Shown here: positions 31,160 to 38,885 of the stretch, one piece after another
Layout of the letters: every line of letters starts with the position of its first letter
Position numbering within the stretch: position 1 is the stretch's first letter
Assembly: GCF_013409005.1 (NCBI RefSeq)
Contig: NZ_JACBZO010000001.1
Location: 682,001 to 746,000 of the forward strand
Source of the DNA: Demequina lutea
GTDB taxonomy: Bacteria > Actinomycetota > Actinomycetes > Actinomycetales > Demequinaceae
DNA: 64,000 nucleotides
Direction of reading: 5' to 3'
Made by a program: the position numbers and the translations under genes
Notes under the pieces: generated by a model
Seen by the model: only the letters and a program-made list of their open reading frames with translations
The model's database searches: none
Told to the model about the DNA's origin: nothing

Positions 31160-31276
31160 GGAGTCCTCCTTAAGTCTTGCGGCCGCTTGCCCCGGTGGGC
31201 CGCCGCGCCGTCAGCGGGGCCCGCGTTCGCTATGGCCCCGCAATCCTTGCTATTCTTCCATGCGCGCCAAGCGCGC

Positions 31277-31358
31277 GGCAGGTTACCCGAGCGGCCAAAG
31301 GGAGCTGACTGTAAATCAGCCGTCTACGACTACGGGGGTTCGAATCCCTCACCTGCCA
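31277..31358 (+). tRNA. tRNA-Tyr (anticodon GTA)
   Basis: Long-variable-arm tRNA of 82 nt: acceptor GGCAGGT/ACCTGCC with discriminator A, anticodon stem GCTGA/TCAGC with loop CTGTAAA (anticodon GTA), and T-arm GGGGG-TTCGAAT-CCCTC. CCA not encoded. Followed by two hairpins. Confidence 0.96.
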
Positions 31359-31363
31359 CGACG

Positions 31364-31413
31364 GGGCCCGGTTCGCCGGGCCCTCGTCATTTCTGGGCCC
31401 GGTTCGCCGGGCC
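31364..31413 (+). terminator. tandem hairpins after tRNA-Tyr
   Basis: Two nearly identical hairpins: GGGCCCGG-TTCG-CCGGGCCC at 31364-31383 and GGGCCCGG-TTCG-CCGGGCC at 31395-31413, each with the stable TTCG tetraloop. U-runs are weak (TCGTC, TTCTG). They probably end tRNA-Tyr transcription. Confidence 0.75.
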
Positions 31414-31624
31414 TTCTGCGTTCCGGCGGAGTCCCGAGCTGATGCGGTTCTCCTCGCCACCGCTGTACTGAGGTGCCGGTTGTGTACCGAAGTGCCGGAT
31501 CGCCGCCGTGCTGGGCGGGCGGATGAACGGTCGCGCCGCACGCGGGACCGTCGCGACCCGGCACTTGGGCACGCTGCGGCGCCAGCCCGCGCGACTTCGA
31601 ACCGACGCTGATACCCTGGGGGGT

Positions 31625-31927
31625 ATGAAGATCCTGGTGTCGCCTTCGGTGACCGAGATGTTGTTCGGTTCCTCCTCGCCGACGCTCCAGGGGTACATCG
31701 ATGAGGCCCTCGGGCCAGCGGTGGGGGACTACGACGTGCCGGGTCTTGAACATGACTTGCGGGCACTCATCGATGAGGCGCTCCCTGAAGGAGTCACCCT
31801 CGAAGGCGAAGCGATTCTCGCCGATGACGACGCCGATGTCACCGAGTTCGACATTCGTGAGGCCGTGGGGTGGATCGACGTCCACACTGTCGCCGTGGGT
31901 CACGACATGGCCGGGCCGGGGTCCTGA
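31625..31927 (+). CDS. small hypothetical protein
   Basis: Acidic protein of 100 residues with no family I can name. It starts MKILVSPSVTEMLFG, has a helix-like middle (YIDEALGPAVGDYDVPGLEHDLRAL is split here for length: residues 24-48) and ends VGWIDVHTVAVGHD. No signal peptide or membrane segment. A G-rich Shine-Dalgarno directly precedes the ATG. Codon bias is that of real genes (GC-rich third positions), and it fills the gap between tRNA-Tyr and the convergent glycosylase gene. Function unknown. Confidence 0.65.
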   Translation: MKILVSPSVTEMLFGSSSPTLQGYIDEALGPAVGDYDVPGLEHDLRALIDEALPEGVTLEGEAILADDDADVTEFDIREAVGWIDVHTVAVGHDMAGPGS

Positions 31928-31936
31928 GTCCCGCGC

Positions 31937-33274
31937 TCAGCGCAGGAATGCTCCCAAGTGGCCCGCAATGTTGCCGCCGGGTCCGACCTCGATCCGATCG
32001 AGCGCGAGCCACCGAGCCATGCCACCCAGTTCCCCGGCAAGTAACTCGACGATCTCCTCGTCAGTCCGTCGCCGCGTTCCACGCACCGCACCCTCCTCGC
32101 GCCAAACCGCCGCGACACGCAGCACGCCCGCCTGGCGGTCAGCCTTGAGGTCAACCCGACCCACCATCTGATCTCCCAGCAGGAACGGCAAGCAGTAGTA
32201 GCCGTACACGCGCTTGGGCGCGGGCGTGTAGATCTCGATCCTGTATTCCATGCCAAACATGCGCTCGAGGCGTGGGCGGTACCAACAGACGGGGTCGAAG
32301 GGGCTCAGCAGCGCCGCGCCCGTCGCGCGGCCAGGGTCGCTTGCAGGCCGATGCCAGGGGGCCTCCGGTGTTGGCTCTCCCTTGGCGAGCAGGGCGGGCT
32401 CGCTCCAGCCCTCGACGGACACCCATTCGGCGAGGCCGCGTTCGACGGCCGATGCCGCCCATGCCGCGCCGCCCGCCGCGTCTGGGGCGTTCTTGCCTGG
32501 TCGCATCGGCAGCCGGAAGTGGTCGCACAGGTCTGCGGGCGTGCCGATCCCGCAAGCGAAAAGGGCCCTGTCAAAGAGCTCCTGGCGACCGACATCGGCG
32601 GGCAGCGCCCACGAGGGCGTCGGGGCCGCGGGGGGAAGCCCCCAGGCCCTCTCGGTGGCGTCGTACGTCCGCGAGAAGTTCTTGCCGCGCGAGGACGCCA
32701 CCTCGCCGGTGATGAACAGCAGGTCCAGCGCGTCCTTGACGTGACTCGTGTCCCACCACGTGCCCCGCTTGCTCGCGCGGGGAGAGAGGTGCTCGACCTC
32801 GCTACTGGTGACGGGGCCGCGATCGTTCACGAACGCGCGCACTTGGGCGATGAGCCCTGGCCGTTCTGCTTCGAGGCGATCGCGAGTGCGCGACATCCAG
32901 TTGCCGTCGGTCGCCATGCGGTGGTGCATCGCAGGCAACAGGTCATCCGGCATGACCGACGCCTCGTGCCCCCAATGCTCGAATGTGTGAGCGCCGTGGC
33001 CGTCGGGGGCGCCCCAGAGGTAGGTGTCGAGGGCATCGGTGTCGTAGGGCCCCAGCCGCGAGAAGAACGGCAAATAGTGAGCGCGGGCGAGCACATTCAC
33101 GGTGTCGAGCTGCAACACGCCCTGTCGCTCGAGATACGTGGCGAAGTCCTGCACTCGCGGTCTTCGGGCCCGGCGCTTGCCCGCCAAGCCTTGGGCGTCG
33201 AGGAAGGTTCTCCGAGCCTGAGCTGCGCTGAGAGACTGGGTCACGATGGCCACTGTAGCGGCGCCGACGGACAC
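31937..33274 (-). CDS. AlkX/YcaQ-type winged-helix DNA glycosylase
   Basis: Protein of 445 residues of the HTH_42/YcaQ family. Members are DNA glycosylases that unhook interstrand cross-links; AlkZ-type enzymes carry a Gln-x-Gln motif and YcaQ/AlkX-type enzymes a Gln-x-Asp motif. Here Q55-L-D57 (in GVLQLDTVN) is the AlkX type. Further conserved segments are ARAHYLPFFSRLG, EHWGHEASVMP, and LSPFDPVCWYRPRLERMFGMEYRIEIY. The length is close to that of the family. The long form begins with a GTG at 33274; in-frame GTG codons at 33253 and 33244 are equally possible, none with a clear Shine-Dalgarno. Convergent with the small gene upstream. Confidence 0.88.
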   Translation of the reverse strand: MSVGAATVAIVTQSLSAAQARRTFLDAQGLAGKRRARRPRVQDFATYLERQGVLQLDTVNVLARAHYLPFFSRLGPYDTDALDTYLWGAPDGHGAHTFEHWGHEASVMPDDLLPAMHHRMATDGNWMSRTRDRLEAERPGLIAQVRAFVNDRGPVTSSEVEHLSPRASKRGTWWDTSHVKDALDLLFITGEVASSRGKNFSRTYDATERAWGLPPAAPTPSWALPADVGRQELFDRALFACGIGTPADLCDHFRLPMRPGKNAPDAAGGAAWAASAVERGLAEWVSVEGWSEPALLAKGEPTPEAPWHRPASDPGRATGAALLSPFDPVCWYRPRLERMFGMEYRIEIYTPAPKRVYGYYCLPFLLGDQMVGRVDLKADRQAGVLRVAAVWREEGAVRGTRRRTDEEIVELLAGELGGMARWLALDRIEVGPGGNIAGHLGAFLR

Positions 33275-33327
33275 TTGGCGGGCCCGATTTCACTCGGGGC
33301 CCTCGGTCCGGTACGCTAGTCCGGCTT

Positions 33328-33400
33328 GCCCCGATAGCTCAGTCGGTAGAGCGTTTCCATGGTAAGGAAAAGGTCCAGGGTTCGAATCCCTGTCGGGGCT
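33328..33400 (+). tRNA. tRNA-Thr (anticodon GGT)
   Basis: Cloverleaf of 73 nt: acceptor GCCCCGA/TCGGGGC with discriminator T, anticodon stem TTTCC/GGAAA with loop ATGGTAA (anticodon GGT), and T-arm CAGGG-TTCGAAT-CCCTG. CCA not encoded. Precedes tRNA-Met and rpmG. Confidence 0.96.
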
Positions 33401-33452
33401 CACAGTGATGACATACCGCCGTCTTTGGCGACGGTGCGTGCGTTGCTTACCC

Positions 33453-33526
33453 GGCGGGGTAGCTCAGGTGGTTAGAGCACACGACTCATAATCGTGGGGT
33501 CGCGGGTTCGAGTCCCGCCCTCGCTA
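33453..33526 (+). tRNA. tRNA-Met (anticodon CAT, elongator type)
   Basis: Cloverleaf of 74 nt: acceptor GGCGGGG/CCTCGCT with two G-U pairs and discriminator A, anticodon stem ACGA/TCGT with loop CTCATAA (anticodon CAT), and T-arm GCGGG-TTCGAGT-CCCGC. It lacks the mismatched acceptor end of an initiator. Position just before rpmG is usual in Actinobacteria. Confidence 0.95.
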
Positions 33527-33591
33527 CAGGTTCCATCGATCCAGGTGGTCCGGCACGCGCGAGCGTGAACAACAAGGCAGGGAGTCAGAAT

Positions 33592-33756
33592 ATGGCCAAG
33601 AACGATGTACGCCCCAAGATCACGCTCGCATGCACGGAGTGCAAGAACCGCAACTACATCACGCGCAAGAACCGCCGCAACAACCCCGACCGGGTTGAGC
33701 TGAAGAAGTTCTGCCCCAAGTGCGGCAACCACCAGCCGCACCGCGAGACGCGCTAA
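33592..33756 (+). CDS. rpmG: 50S ribosomal protein L33
   Basis: Ribosomal protein of 54 residues. It is the zinc-binding (C+) form: CTEC and CPKC provide the four cysteines. The sequence [22 protein letters not shown] is typical (given here only to mark residues 19-40). Zinc-dependent L33 can be replaced by a zinc-free paralogue under zinc limitation in Actinobacteria. The ATG at 33592 has GGGAG upstream. It follows tRNA-Thr and tRNA-Met, and a terminator follows. Confidence 0.97.
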   Translation: MAKNDVRPKITLACTECKNRNYITRKNRRNNPDRVELKKFCPKCGNHQPHRETR

Positions 33757-33770
33757 GCCTCACGCTTTTC

Positions 33771-33810
33771 GACGCCCGCCCGGCCCCGTGCCGAGGCGGG
33801 CGTCGTGCTT
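33771..33810 (+). terminator. terminator after rpmG
   Basis: Stem GACGCCCGC (33771-33779) / GCGGGCGTC (33796-33804) with a 16-nt loop, followed by GTGCTTT. Confidence 0.7.
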
Positions 33811-33865
33811 TCCCGAGCTACCGCCCACAGCCCGCCGTGGCTCGGTCGCGTGGCAGACTCCTGCC

Positions 33866-34888
33866 ATGGGGGATACCGCATCGCAGCAGGTTCACGACGG
33901 AACCGCAGGCGCCGCACACGTGGCGAGTAGACGCCGCCGATGGCCCGTCTTCGTGCGCGCGGCAGCGGCGCTCTCTCTCGCCGCAGTACTCGTGCCGATC
34001 GTGGTGCGTCTGACGGGATGGGAGGCAGGTCCCCTCGCCTACGCCGTCTCCTTCATGCCCTGGGTCACCGTCGCGTGCATCCTCCCGCTGGTGTGCGCGC
34101 TGCTCGCCCGGTCGTGGACGCTCACGGCCGTGGCCGGCGTCGCGCTCATCTTGTGCGACGTGTGGCTCGCGCCGTTATCCCTGGCGAACGGCCCTACCGC
34201 GTCGCTGGCAAAGGCCGCCACCCTTCGTGTGGCGACCCTGAATCTCACGCTCGGCCAGGCCGACGCCCACGCGGTCGTCGCCATGGTGCGGGATCGCTCG
34301 ATCGACGTGCTCGCGGTGGAGGAGTTGACTCCCGCGGAGGCCGATGCCCTTCGGGCTGCCGGCCTCGAAAGCGAACTGCCGTATGGCGAGACGCTTCCGC
34401 AGTCGGGCGTGGAAGGGACGGGCCTGTGGTCTCGCCTGCCGATGGCCTCCGCAGAGCCAGTGCCGGGGCTCACGTCGCATGCGGCGAGGGCCACGGTGAC
34501 CGTGGGCGGAGAGCCCGTCGCCATCTTTGCCGTGCACCCCGCCGCGCCGGGGCTGTTCGACCACTCCCGGTGGGCCAGCGACATGGAGGCTCTCAGTGGG
34601 ATTCTTTCCAAGCCCGACGGACCCGTCATCGTCGCGGGGGATTTCAACACGACGAGGGATCACCGCGCATTTCGCGACCTCGAGGCGCTCGGCTTCAGGG
34701 ACGCGGTGGATCAGGCCGGCGCCGGATTCCTGCCGACGTTTCCCAACGGCACGTTGCCCATGCCCGTCGTCGCGATCGATCACGTGATGGTGCACAACTC
34801 GCAACTTTCGGCCGTTTCCGTCACGACCGTTGTGGTTCCTAGCGCCGATCACCGCGCCCTCGTCGTGACGTATGTGTGGCAGAAGTAG
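33866..34888 (+). CDS. membrane-anchored endonuclease/exonuclease/phosphatase family protein
   Basis: Protein of 340 residues. The N-terminal 120 residues hold three hydrophobic segments (AAAALSLAAVLVPIVV, VSFMPWVTVACILPLVCAL, LTAVAGVALILCDVWLA) and anchor the protein. The rest is an EEP-fold domain: LRVATLNLTLGQ, the metal-binding Glu in VEEL, AGDFNTTRDHRAFRDL, and the final AIDHVM and ADHRALV motifs with catalytic Asp and His. Such outward-facing EEP proteins hydrolyse phosphodiesters, possibly extracellular DNA or lipids. The ATG at 33866 follows a short upstream open region without domain character. Confidence 0.87.
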   Translation: MGDTASQQVHDGTAGAAHVASRRRRWPVFVRAAAALSLAAVLVPIVVRLTGWEAGPLAYAVSFMPWVTVACILPLVCALLARSWTLTAVAGVALILCDVWLAPLSLANGPTASLAKAATLRVATLNLTLGQADAHAVVAMVRDRSIDVLAVEELTPAEADALRAAGLESELPYGETLPQSGVEGTGLWSRLPMASAEPVPGLTSHAARATVTVGGEPVAIFAVHPAAPGLFDHSRWASDMEALSGILSKPDGPVIVAGDFNTTRDHRAFRDLEALGFRDAVDQAGAGFLPTFPNGTLPMPVVAIDHVMVHNSQLSAVSVTTVVVPSADHRALVVTYVWQK

Positions 34889-34965
34889 ACCGTCCCGTCG
34901 TTGGTGATTTGCGATCTTTGTCCCTGAGGCCACGAGCTCGCCCTCCCTTTCGATAGGGTTGTTCC

Positions 34966-35412
34966 GTGCCTGTAAATCCAGAAGTTGTTGGCCGCACGTA
35001 CGGCCCTTTCGAGGCGTACGAGGTCACGCGGATCAAGATCCGCGAATTCGCCGATGCCGTCGACGCACGATCTGGCGCGCATTTCTATCCCGACATTGCT
35101 CGCGCGGAGGGCTACCCCGACGTGGTGGCTCCCACGACGTTCGCGGTCCTGATCGCGCAACGCGCCGAGTTCCACGTGGTCACTGACCCGGAGGTGGGTG
35201 TCGACTTCTCGAAGGTCGTTCACGCCGACGAGCGCTTCACCCACCATCGGCCGCTCGTTGCGGGCGACGTCGTGCAGGCGGCCGTGGCCATCGAGTCGAT
35301 CACGCAGCGCGCGGGCATTTCGATGGTGACCACCCGGACCGAGATCACGGACGCGGACGGCGCGCCGGTATCGATCATTCGGTCGACGCTGGCAGTGAGG
35401 GACGACTCATGA
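34966..35412 (+). CDS. MaoC-type dehydratase, HadA-like subunit
   Basis: Hot-dog-fold protein of 148 residues of the FAS1-like/MaoC_N (UPF0336) family. It lacks the hydratase catalytic Asp-His motif and corresponds to HadA, the substrate-binding partner of the (3R)-hydroxyacyl-ACP dehydratase. Conserved segments are GRTYGPFEAYEVT, FADAVD, VAPTTFAVLIAQ and DERFTHHRPLVAGDVV. The GTG start at 34966 puts the protein beginning at MPVNPEVVGRTY, as in homologues. Coupled to the next gene by a 4-bp overlap. The pair between rpmG and murB is the usual actinobacterial position; it serves fatty acid synthesis. Confidence 0.9.
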   Translation: MPVNPEVVGRTYGPFEAYEVTRIKIREFADAVDARSGAHFYPDIARAEGYPDVVAPTTFAVLIAQRAEFHVVTDPEVGVDFSKVVHADERFTHHRPLVAGDVVQAAVAIESITQRAGISMVTTRTEITDADGAPVSIIRSTLAVRDDS

Positions 35413-35840
35413 GCGACGAGACATTGCCCGCCTTCGTGTCGCTCAACGTGGGAGACCAGGTAGCGGCCCGCGAGGTGGAATTCACCAGGGGCAAGCTTGT
35501 TCGCTACGCGGGCGCATCGGGCGACTTCAATCCGATTCATTACAACGACGCCTTCGCACAATCCGTGGGTCTCGACGGGGTGATCGCCCATGGCATGCTC
35601 ACCATGGGCGTGGGTGCGTCGGTGGTCGAGGAGTGGGCCGGCGCGGGGAACGTTGTCGACTTCCAGGCCCGGTTCACCAGGCCGATTGCCGTGGATGCCC
35701 TCGAGGGCGTGATGGTTCGCGTGACTGCGGTCGTGGGCGCACTCGACCATGACGTGAAGCAAGCCCGCATCGACGTCACCGTTACGGTTGACGGCGCGAA
35801 GGTGCTTGGCAAGGCGCAAGCACTCGTCGACTGCGCGTAG
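35409..35840 (+). CDS. MaoC-type dehydratase, HadB-like catalytic subunit
   Basis: Hot-dog-fold hydratase of 143 residues. The catalytic pair lies in DFNPIHYND (Asp and His near residues 38-43), followed by AHGMLTMGVGASVVEEW and DFQARFTRPI, typical of HadB/MaoC. It dehydrates (3R)-hydroxyacyl-ACP with the HadA-like subunit that precedes it (4-bp overlap). The stop codon TAG lies inside the first unit of an array of degenerate repeats that extends downstream, so the last residues of the protein are repeat-derived. Confidence 0.92.
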   Translation: MSDETLPAFVSLNVGDQVAAREVEFTRGKLVRYAGASGDFNPIHYNDAFAQSVGLDGVIAHGMLTMGVGASVVEEWAGAGNVVDFQARFTRPIAVDALEGVMVRVTAVVGALDHDVKQARIDVTVTVDGAKVLGKAQALVDCA

Positions 35841-35957
35841 TTCCCGACTGCGCGTAGTTCCCGACGGCGCAGTTCCCGACGGCGCAGTTCCCGACGGCCG
35901 CGCGCTTCTCGACGGCGCATAGTTTTTGAATACGCATAGTTTCTGAATACGCATCGT
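35833..35957 (+). repeat. degenerate tandem repeat array downstream of hadB
   Basis: Seven to eight direct units of 15-18 bp, of the form GCGCGTAGTTCCCGAC: two with GCGTAGTTCCCGAC, two with GCGCAGTTCCCGAC, then diverged units GCGCTTCTCGAC, GCGCATAGTTTTTGAA, ACGCATAGTTTCTGAA and ACGCATCGTTCCTG. The array begins within the hadB stop codon. No hairpin or spacer structure like CRISPR is present. An inverted repeat (TCGTTGT/ACAACGA, 36021-36027 and 36037-36043) follows, before the permease gene. Confidence 0.85.
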
Positions 35958-36106
35958 TCCTGGGGCCGTCCCGGCTTTTTGCGAGCCCGCGAATTCCGAT
36001 TTATGCGTAGTCGACAGCGGTCGTTGTAGGAACTCGACAACGATTTGCCGCGCGCTTTGACCCCCAGCGGGCGACGGTGTGCGCCCATCCCTGCCACGAT
36101 GCGCAT

Positions 36107-37612
36107 ATGGCAACTGCATCAAAGGAGAGGACGGGCTTCGCACAGAAGCTCGACGCATATTTCTCGATCTCCGAAAGGGGATCGTCGTTCGGTCAAGAGG
36201 TCCGCGGTGGACTCACGACCTTCTTCACGATGGCTTACATCGTGGTTCTCAACCCCCTGATCCTCGGCTTCGTTAAGGACCGCAACGGCCACTTCCTTGG
36301 TGGCGACCCGACGAACGGCAAGAACCTCGCCGTGATCGCGGCAGGTACCGCGCTCGTCGCAGGCCTCATGACGGCCTTGATGGGTGCGTGGGCTCGGTTC
36401 CCGCTGGCCGTGGCGGCAGGCCTCGGCATCAACTCGGTCGTCGCGTACGGGCTCGTCGCCAGCATGGGGCTGACGTGGGCCGAGGCGATGGGATTCATCG
36501 TCCTCGAGGGTGTTCTCGTTCTCATCTTGGTGCTCACCAAGTTGCGACAGAAGCTCCTGGTCGCGGTTCCTCTGGCCCTGAAGAAGGCGATCGCCGCCGG
36601 CATCGGCCTGTTCCTCGCGTTTATCGCGCTGTGGGATGCGCGCGTGGTCACCGATCCTTCACCCGCCGGTGTCAAGGGTGTGGGTCCGGGAGATCCGACG
36701 CCTTCGACATTCGGGATCGATGGTGCGGTCAGCACGTGGCCCACGTTCGTGTTCCTTATCGGCGTCATGATTGCGGCGTTCCTGTACATCCGCAAGGTCA
36801 GGGGCGCGTTCCTCATTGCGATCGTCAGCACGACGGTGCTGGCCTTCCTGGTTGAGGCCATCGCGAAACTCGGCGGTTACGATGGAGGCTTCGGCAACCC
36901 CAAGGGTTGGGCGCTCAACGTGCCGACCTTCAGCGGCAAGAACCTGATCGCGGCTCCGAACTTCGGGACGCTCGGTCATGTGAGTTTTGGCGGATTCGCT
37001 CACCTGGGAATCGTCTCCGGCGTCCTGCTGGTCTTCTCGTTGTTCATGATCGACTTCTTCGACACCATGGGCACGATGACCGCCGTGGGCGAAGAGGCTG
37101 GCCTCAACGACGAAGAAGGTGTGCCCGATAACTCGCAGGAGATCCTGATCGTCGACTCGGTCGCGGCCATCGCCGGTGGTCTCGGTGGCGTCTCGTCTAA
37201 CACCGCATACATCGAGTCCGCATCTGGAGTCGGTGACGGCGCAAGGACGGGATTCTCGTCAGTAGTGACGGGCCTGGCGTTCCTGGTGGCGATCTTCCTC
37301 GCGCCGTTGACTTCTCTGGTGCCCTTCGAGGCCGCGACGCCGGTATTGCTCCTGGTGGGTCTCCTCATGCTGACCTCGGTGGTCGACATCGACTGGAGGG
37401 ACTGGCGCATCGCGGTTCCGGCGTTCCTCACGATAATCGTCATGCCGTTTGGGTACTCGATCTCTGCGGGCATCGGCCTTGGACTCATCAGCTACTCGGT
37501 GCTGCACGCCGCCACGGGCAAGGCCAAGGAAGTGAAGCCGCTCATGTGGGCGGCGGCCGGCCTCTTCGCGGTGTACTTCGCGCAGGACCTCATCACCCAC
37601 TTCATCCACTAA
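36107..37612 (+). CDS. NCS2/AzgA-type purine permease
   Basis: Integral membrane protein of 501 residues with about 13 hydrophobic segments. N-terminal KLDAYFSISERGSSFGQEVRGGLTTFF is the signature region of the AzgA-like branch (hypoxanthine/guanine/adenine transport by proton symport); further segments are AAGLGINSVVAYG, FDTMGTMTAVGEEAGL and the substrate-loop region DSVAAIAGGLGGVSSNTAYIESASGVGDGARTG (37152-37248). All are intact. The ATG at 36107 gives the N-terminus of homologues. Upstream inverted repeat TCGTTGT/ACAACGA may bear on its regulation. A strong hairpin follows. Confidence 0.93.
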   Translation: MATASKERTGFAQKLDAYFSISERGSSFGQEVRGGLTTFFTMAYIVVLNPLILGFVKDRNGHFLGGDPTNGKNLAVIAAGTALVAGLMTALMGAWARFPLAVAAGLGINSVVAYGLVASMGLTWAEAMGFIVLEGVLVLILVLTKLRQKLLVAVPLALKKAIAAGIGLFLAFIALWDARVVTDPSPAGVKGVGPGDPTPSTFGIDGAVSTWPTFVFLIGVMIAAFLYIRKVRGAFLIAIVSTTVLAFLVEAIAKLGGYDGGFGNPKGWALNVPTFSGKNLIAAPNFGTLGHVSFGGFAHLGIVSGVLLVFSLFMIDFFDTMGTMTAVGEEAGLNDEEGVPDNSQEILIVDSVAAIAGGLGGVSSNTAYIESASGVGDGARTGFSSVVTGLAFLVAIFLAPLTSLVPFEAATPVLLLVGLLMLTSVVDIDWRDWRIAVPAFLTIIVMPFGYSISAGIGLGLISYSVLHAATGKAKEVKPLMWAAAGLFAVYFAQDLITHFIH

Positions 37613-37625
37613 CGCTCGATCAGGG

Positions 37626-37652
37626 GCGCCGTCCGGGAAACCGGGCGGCGTC
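37626..37652 (+). terminator. terminator after the purine permease
   Basis: Stem GCCGTCCGG/CCGGGCGGC around a GAAA loop, followed by TCCTTTGCG. It lies between the permease and the convergent LacI regulator. Confidence 0.75.
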
Positions 37653-37692
37653 CTTTGCGTTTCGGGGCCTGGGCAGGCGCCCCGTCCTGGCC

Positions 37693-38751
37693 CTACCTGT
37701 CGCGCGCGACGGCCGTGCTGTTGCCCCGCTTGAACTCGACGGGGAGCTCGAAGGCGGGGGGCTCCTCACCGGCGAGCAACGCCTTGACGCACTGCGCGAT
37801 GAGGTGGCCCTTCGCGGCGGCGTCTTGTGTCATCGTGGTGAGCTCCATGGGGGCCAACCACGCGAGGTCGAGCCCGTCAAAGCCGGTGATCGACACGTCG
37901 CGGGGCACCTGAAGCCCGAGTTCCCTGGCCGCAAGCACCACACCGCCAGCGAGAAGGTCCGACTGACAGACGACCGCGGTGGGGCGCGAGGGGTGCGACA
38001 ACGCCATATGCCCGGCGGCTATGCCCTCCTCGATGAAAGACGCCCGCGTCTCGATCACCACACACGGTTCGATTCCGACGTCGCTGAACGCCTGGAGACG
38101 GTGATAAGTGGGTGCCCACAGGGGCCCGGCGAGCATGTCCCCCTCGACGATGGCGGTCTCACACAGGGAATTCCGGGGCAAGGTCACCGTAGCGATGCGC
38201 GTGTGGCCGAGCTCGACCAGGTGGCGAATCAGATGGGCGGTGCCCGCCGTGTCATTGATGGTCACGGAGGCGGCGCCCGGTGCGGTTCCCTCGACGATGG
38301 TCACGGGGAGGCCCCTGCGTTCGAGTGTCTCGAGCGCGGGCTCGTCGTGATCGCGGGTGCGCATGATCACGGCCGCGTCCATCGGCGCGGTGTCGAGCAG
38401 CCCAGGCTCGGTGCTCTCCGTGGTGGGCGAGGGGATCAGGAGCACGCCGAGCCCCATGTCGCCAAGGTCGCCCACCACACCATCGAGCACCCTTAGCGTC
38501 AACGGGTCCCTGAGCGCGAACTGAAGGTGTTCGTGGATGACCAATCCGACCACATTGGTGCGACCGGAACGCAACGCGCGCGCTTGGGGCGACGGCCCGG
38601 CGTACCCGAGGTCGCTTGCGGCCTTTTCGACCCGGATCTTCATGTCGGGGGAGATGGGGCCCGCGCCGGAATAGGAGAGCGAGACCGTCGAAAGCGAGAC
38701 GCCCGCTTTGGCAGCGACGTCCGCCATCGTGGGGCGGCGTGCACCGGACAT
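37693..38751 (-). CDS. LacI-family transcriptional regulator
   Basis: Repressor of 352 residues. The N-terminal helix-turn-helix and hinge are MADVAAKAGVSLSTVSLSYSG (split 8-21) and PDMKIRVEKAASDLGY; the periplasmic-binding-protein-like domain contains NVVGLVIHE and FSDVGIEP, and the end IAQCVKALLAGE. The gene is divergent from an MFS transporter, and a perfect 16-bp LacI-type operator lies between the two starts, so it probably controls both itself and the transporter. The effector, likely a sugar or nucleoside, is not known. Confidence 0.93.
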   Translation of the reverse strand: MSGARRPTMADVAAKAGVSLSTVSLSYSGAGPISPDMKIRVEKAASDLGYAGPSPQARALRSGRTNVVGLVIHEHLQFALRDPLTLRVLDGVVGDLGDMGLGVLLIPSPTTESTEPGLLDTAPMDAAVIMRTRDHDEPALETLERRGLPVTIVEGTAPGAASVTINDTAGTAHLIRHLVELGHTRIATVTLPRNSLCETAIVEGDMLAGPLWAPTYHRLQAFSDVGIEPCVVIETRASFIEEGIAAGHMALSHPSRPTAVVCQSDLLAGGVVLAARELGLQVPRDVSITGFDGLDLAWLAPMELTTMTQDAAAKGHLIAQCVKALLAGEEPPAFELPVEFKRGNSTAVARDR

Positions 38752-38825
38752 GCGGTCTCCTTGGGGCGTGTGGGAGCGGTAATGCTCTTGTGATGATCAG
38801 CGTACCGGCCGCGTGCTAAACTCCG

Positions 38826-38841
38826 ATCGAAACGTTTCGAT
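38826..38841. promoter_or_regulatory. LacI-family operator between lacI-type gene and MFS gene
   Basis: ATCGAAACGTTTCGAT is a perfect 16-bp palindrome with the central CG typical of LacI/GalR operators. It lies 45 bp before the MFS start and 75 bp before the regulator start. Confidence 0.85.
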
Positions 38842-38885
38842 TCCCCGGGGTGTGTGGTGTGGGCCCCGAACCTAGCAAGGTCATC

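Noticed and set aside
35833..35957. CRISPR array
   Set aside because: Units are 15-18 bp, directly tandem and without unique spacers; no cas genes in the window.
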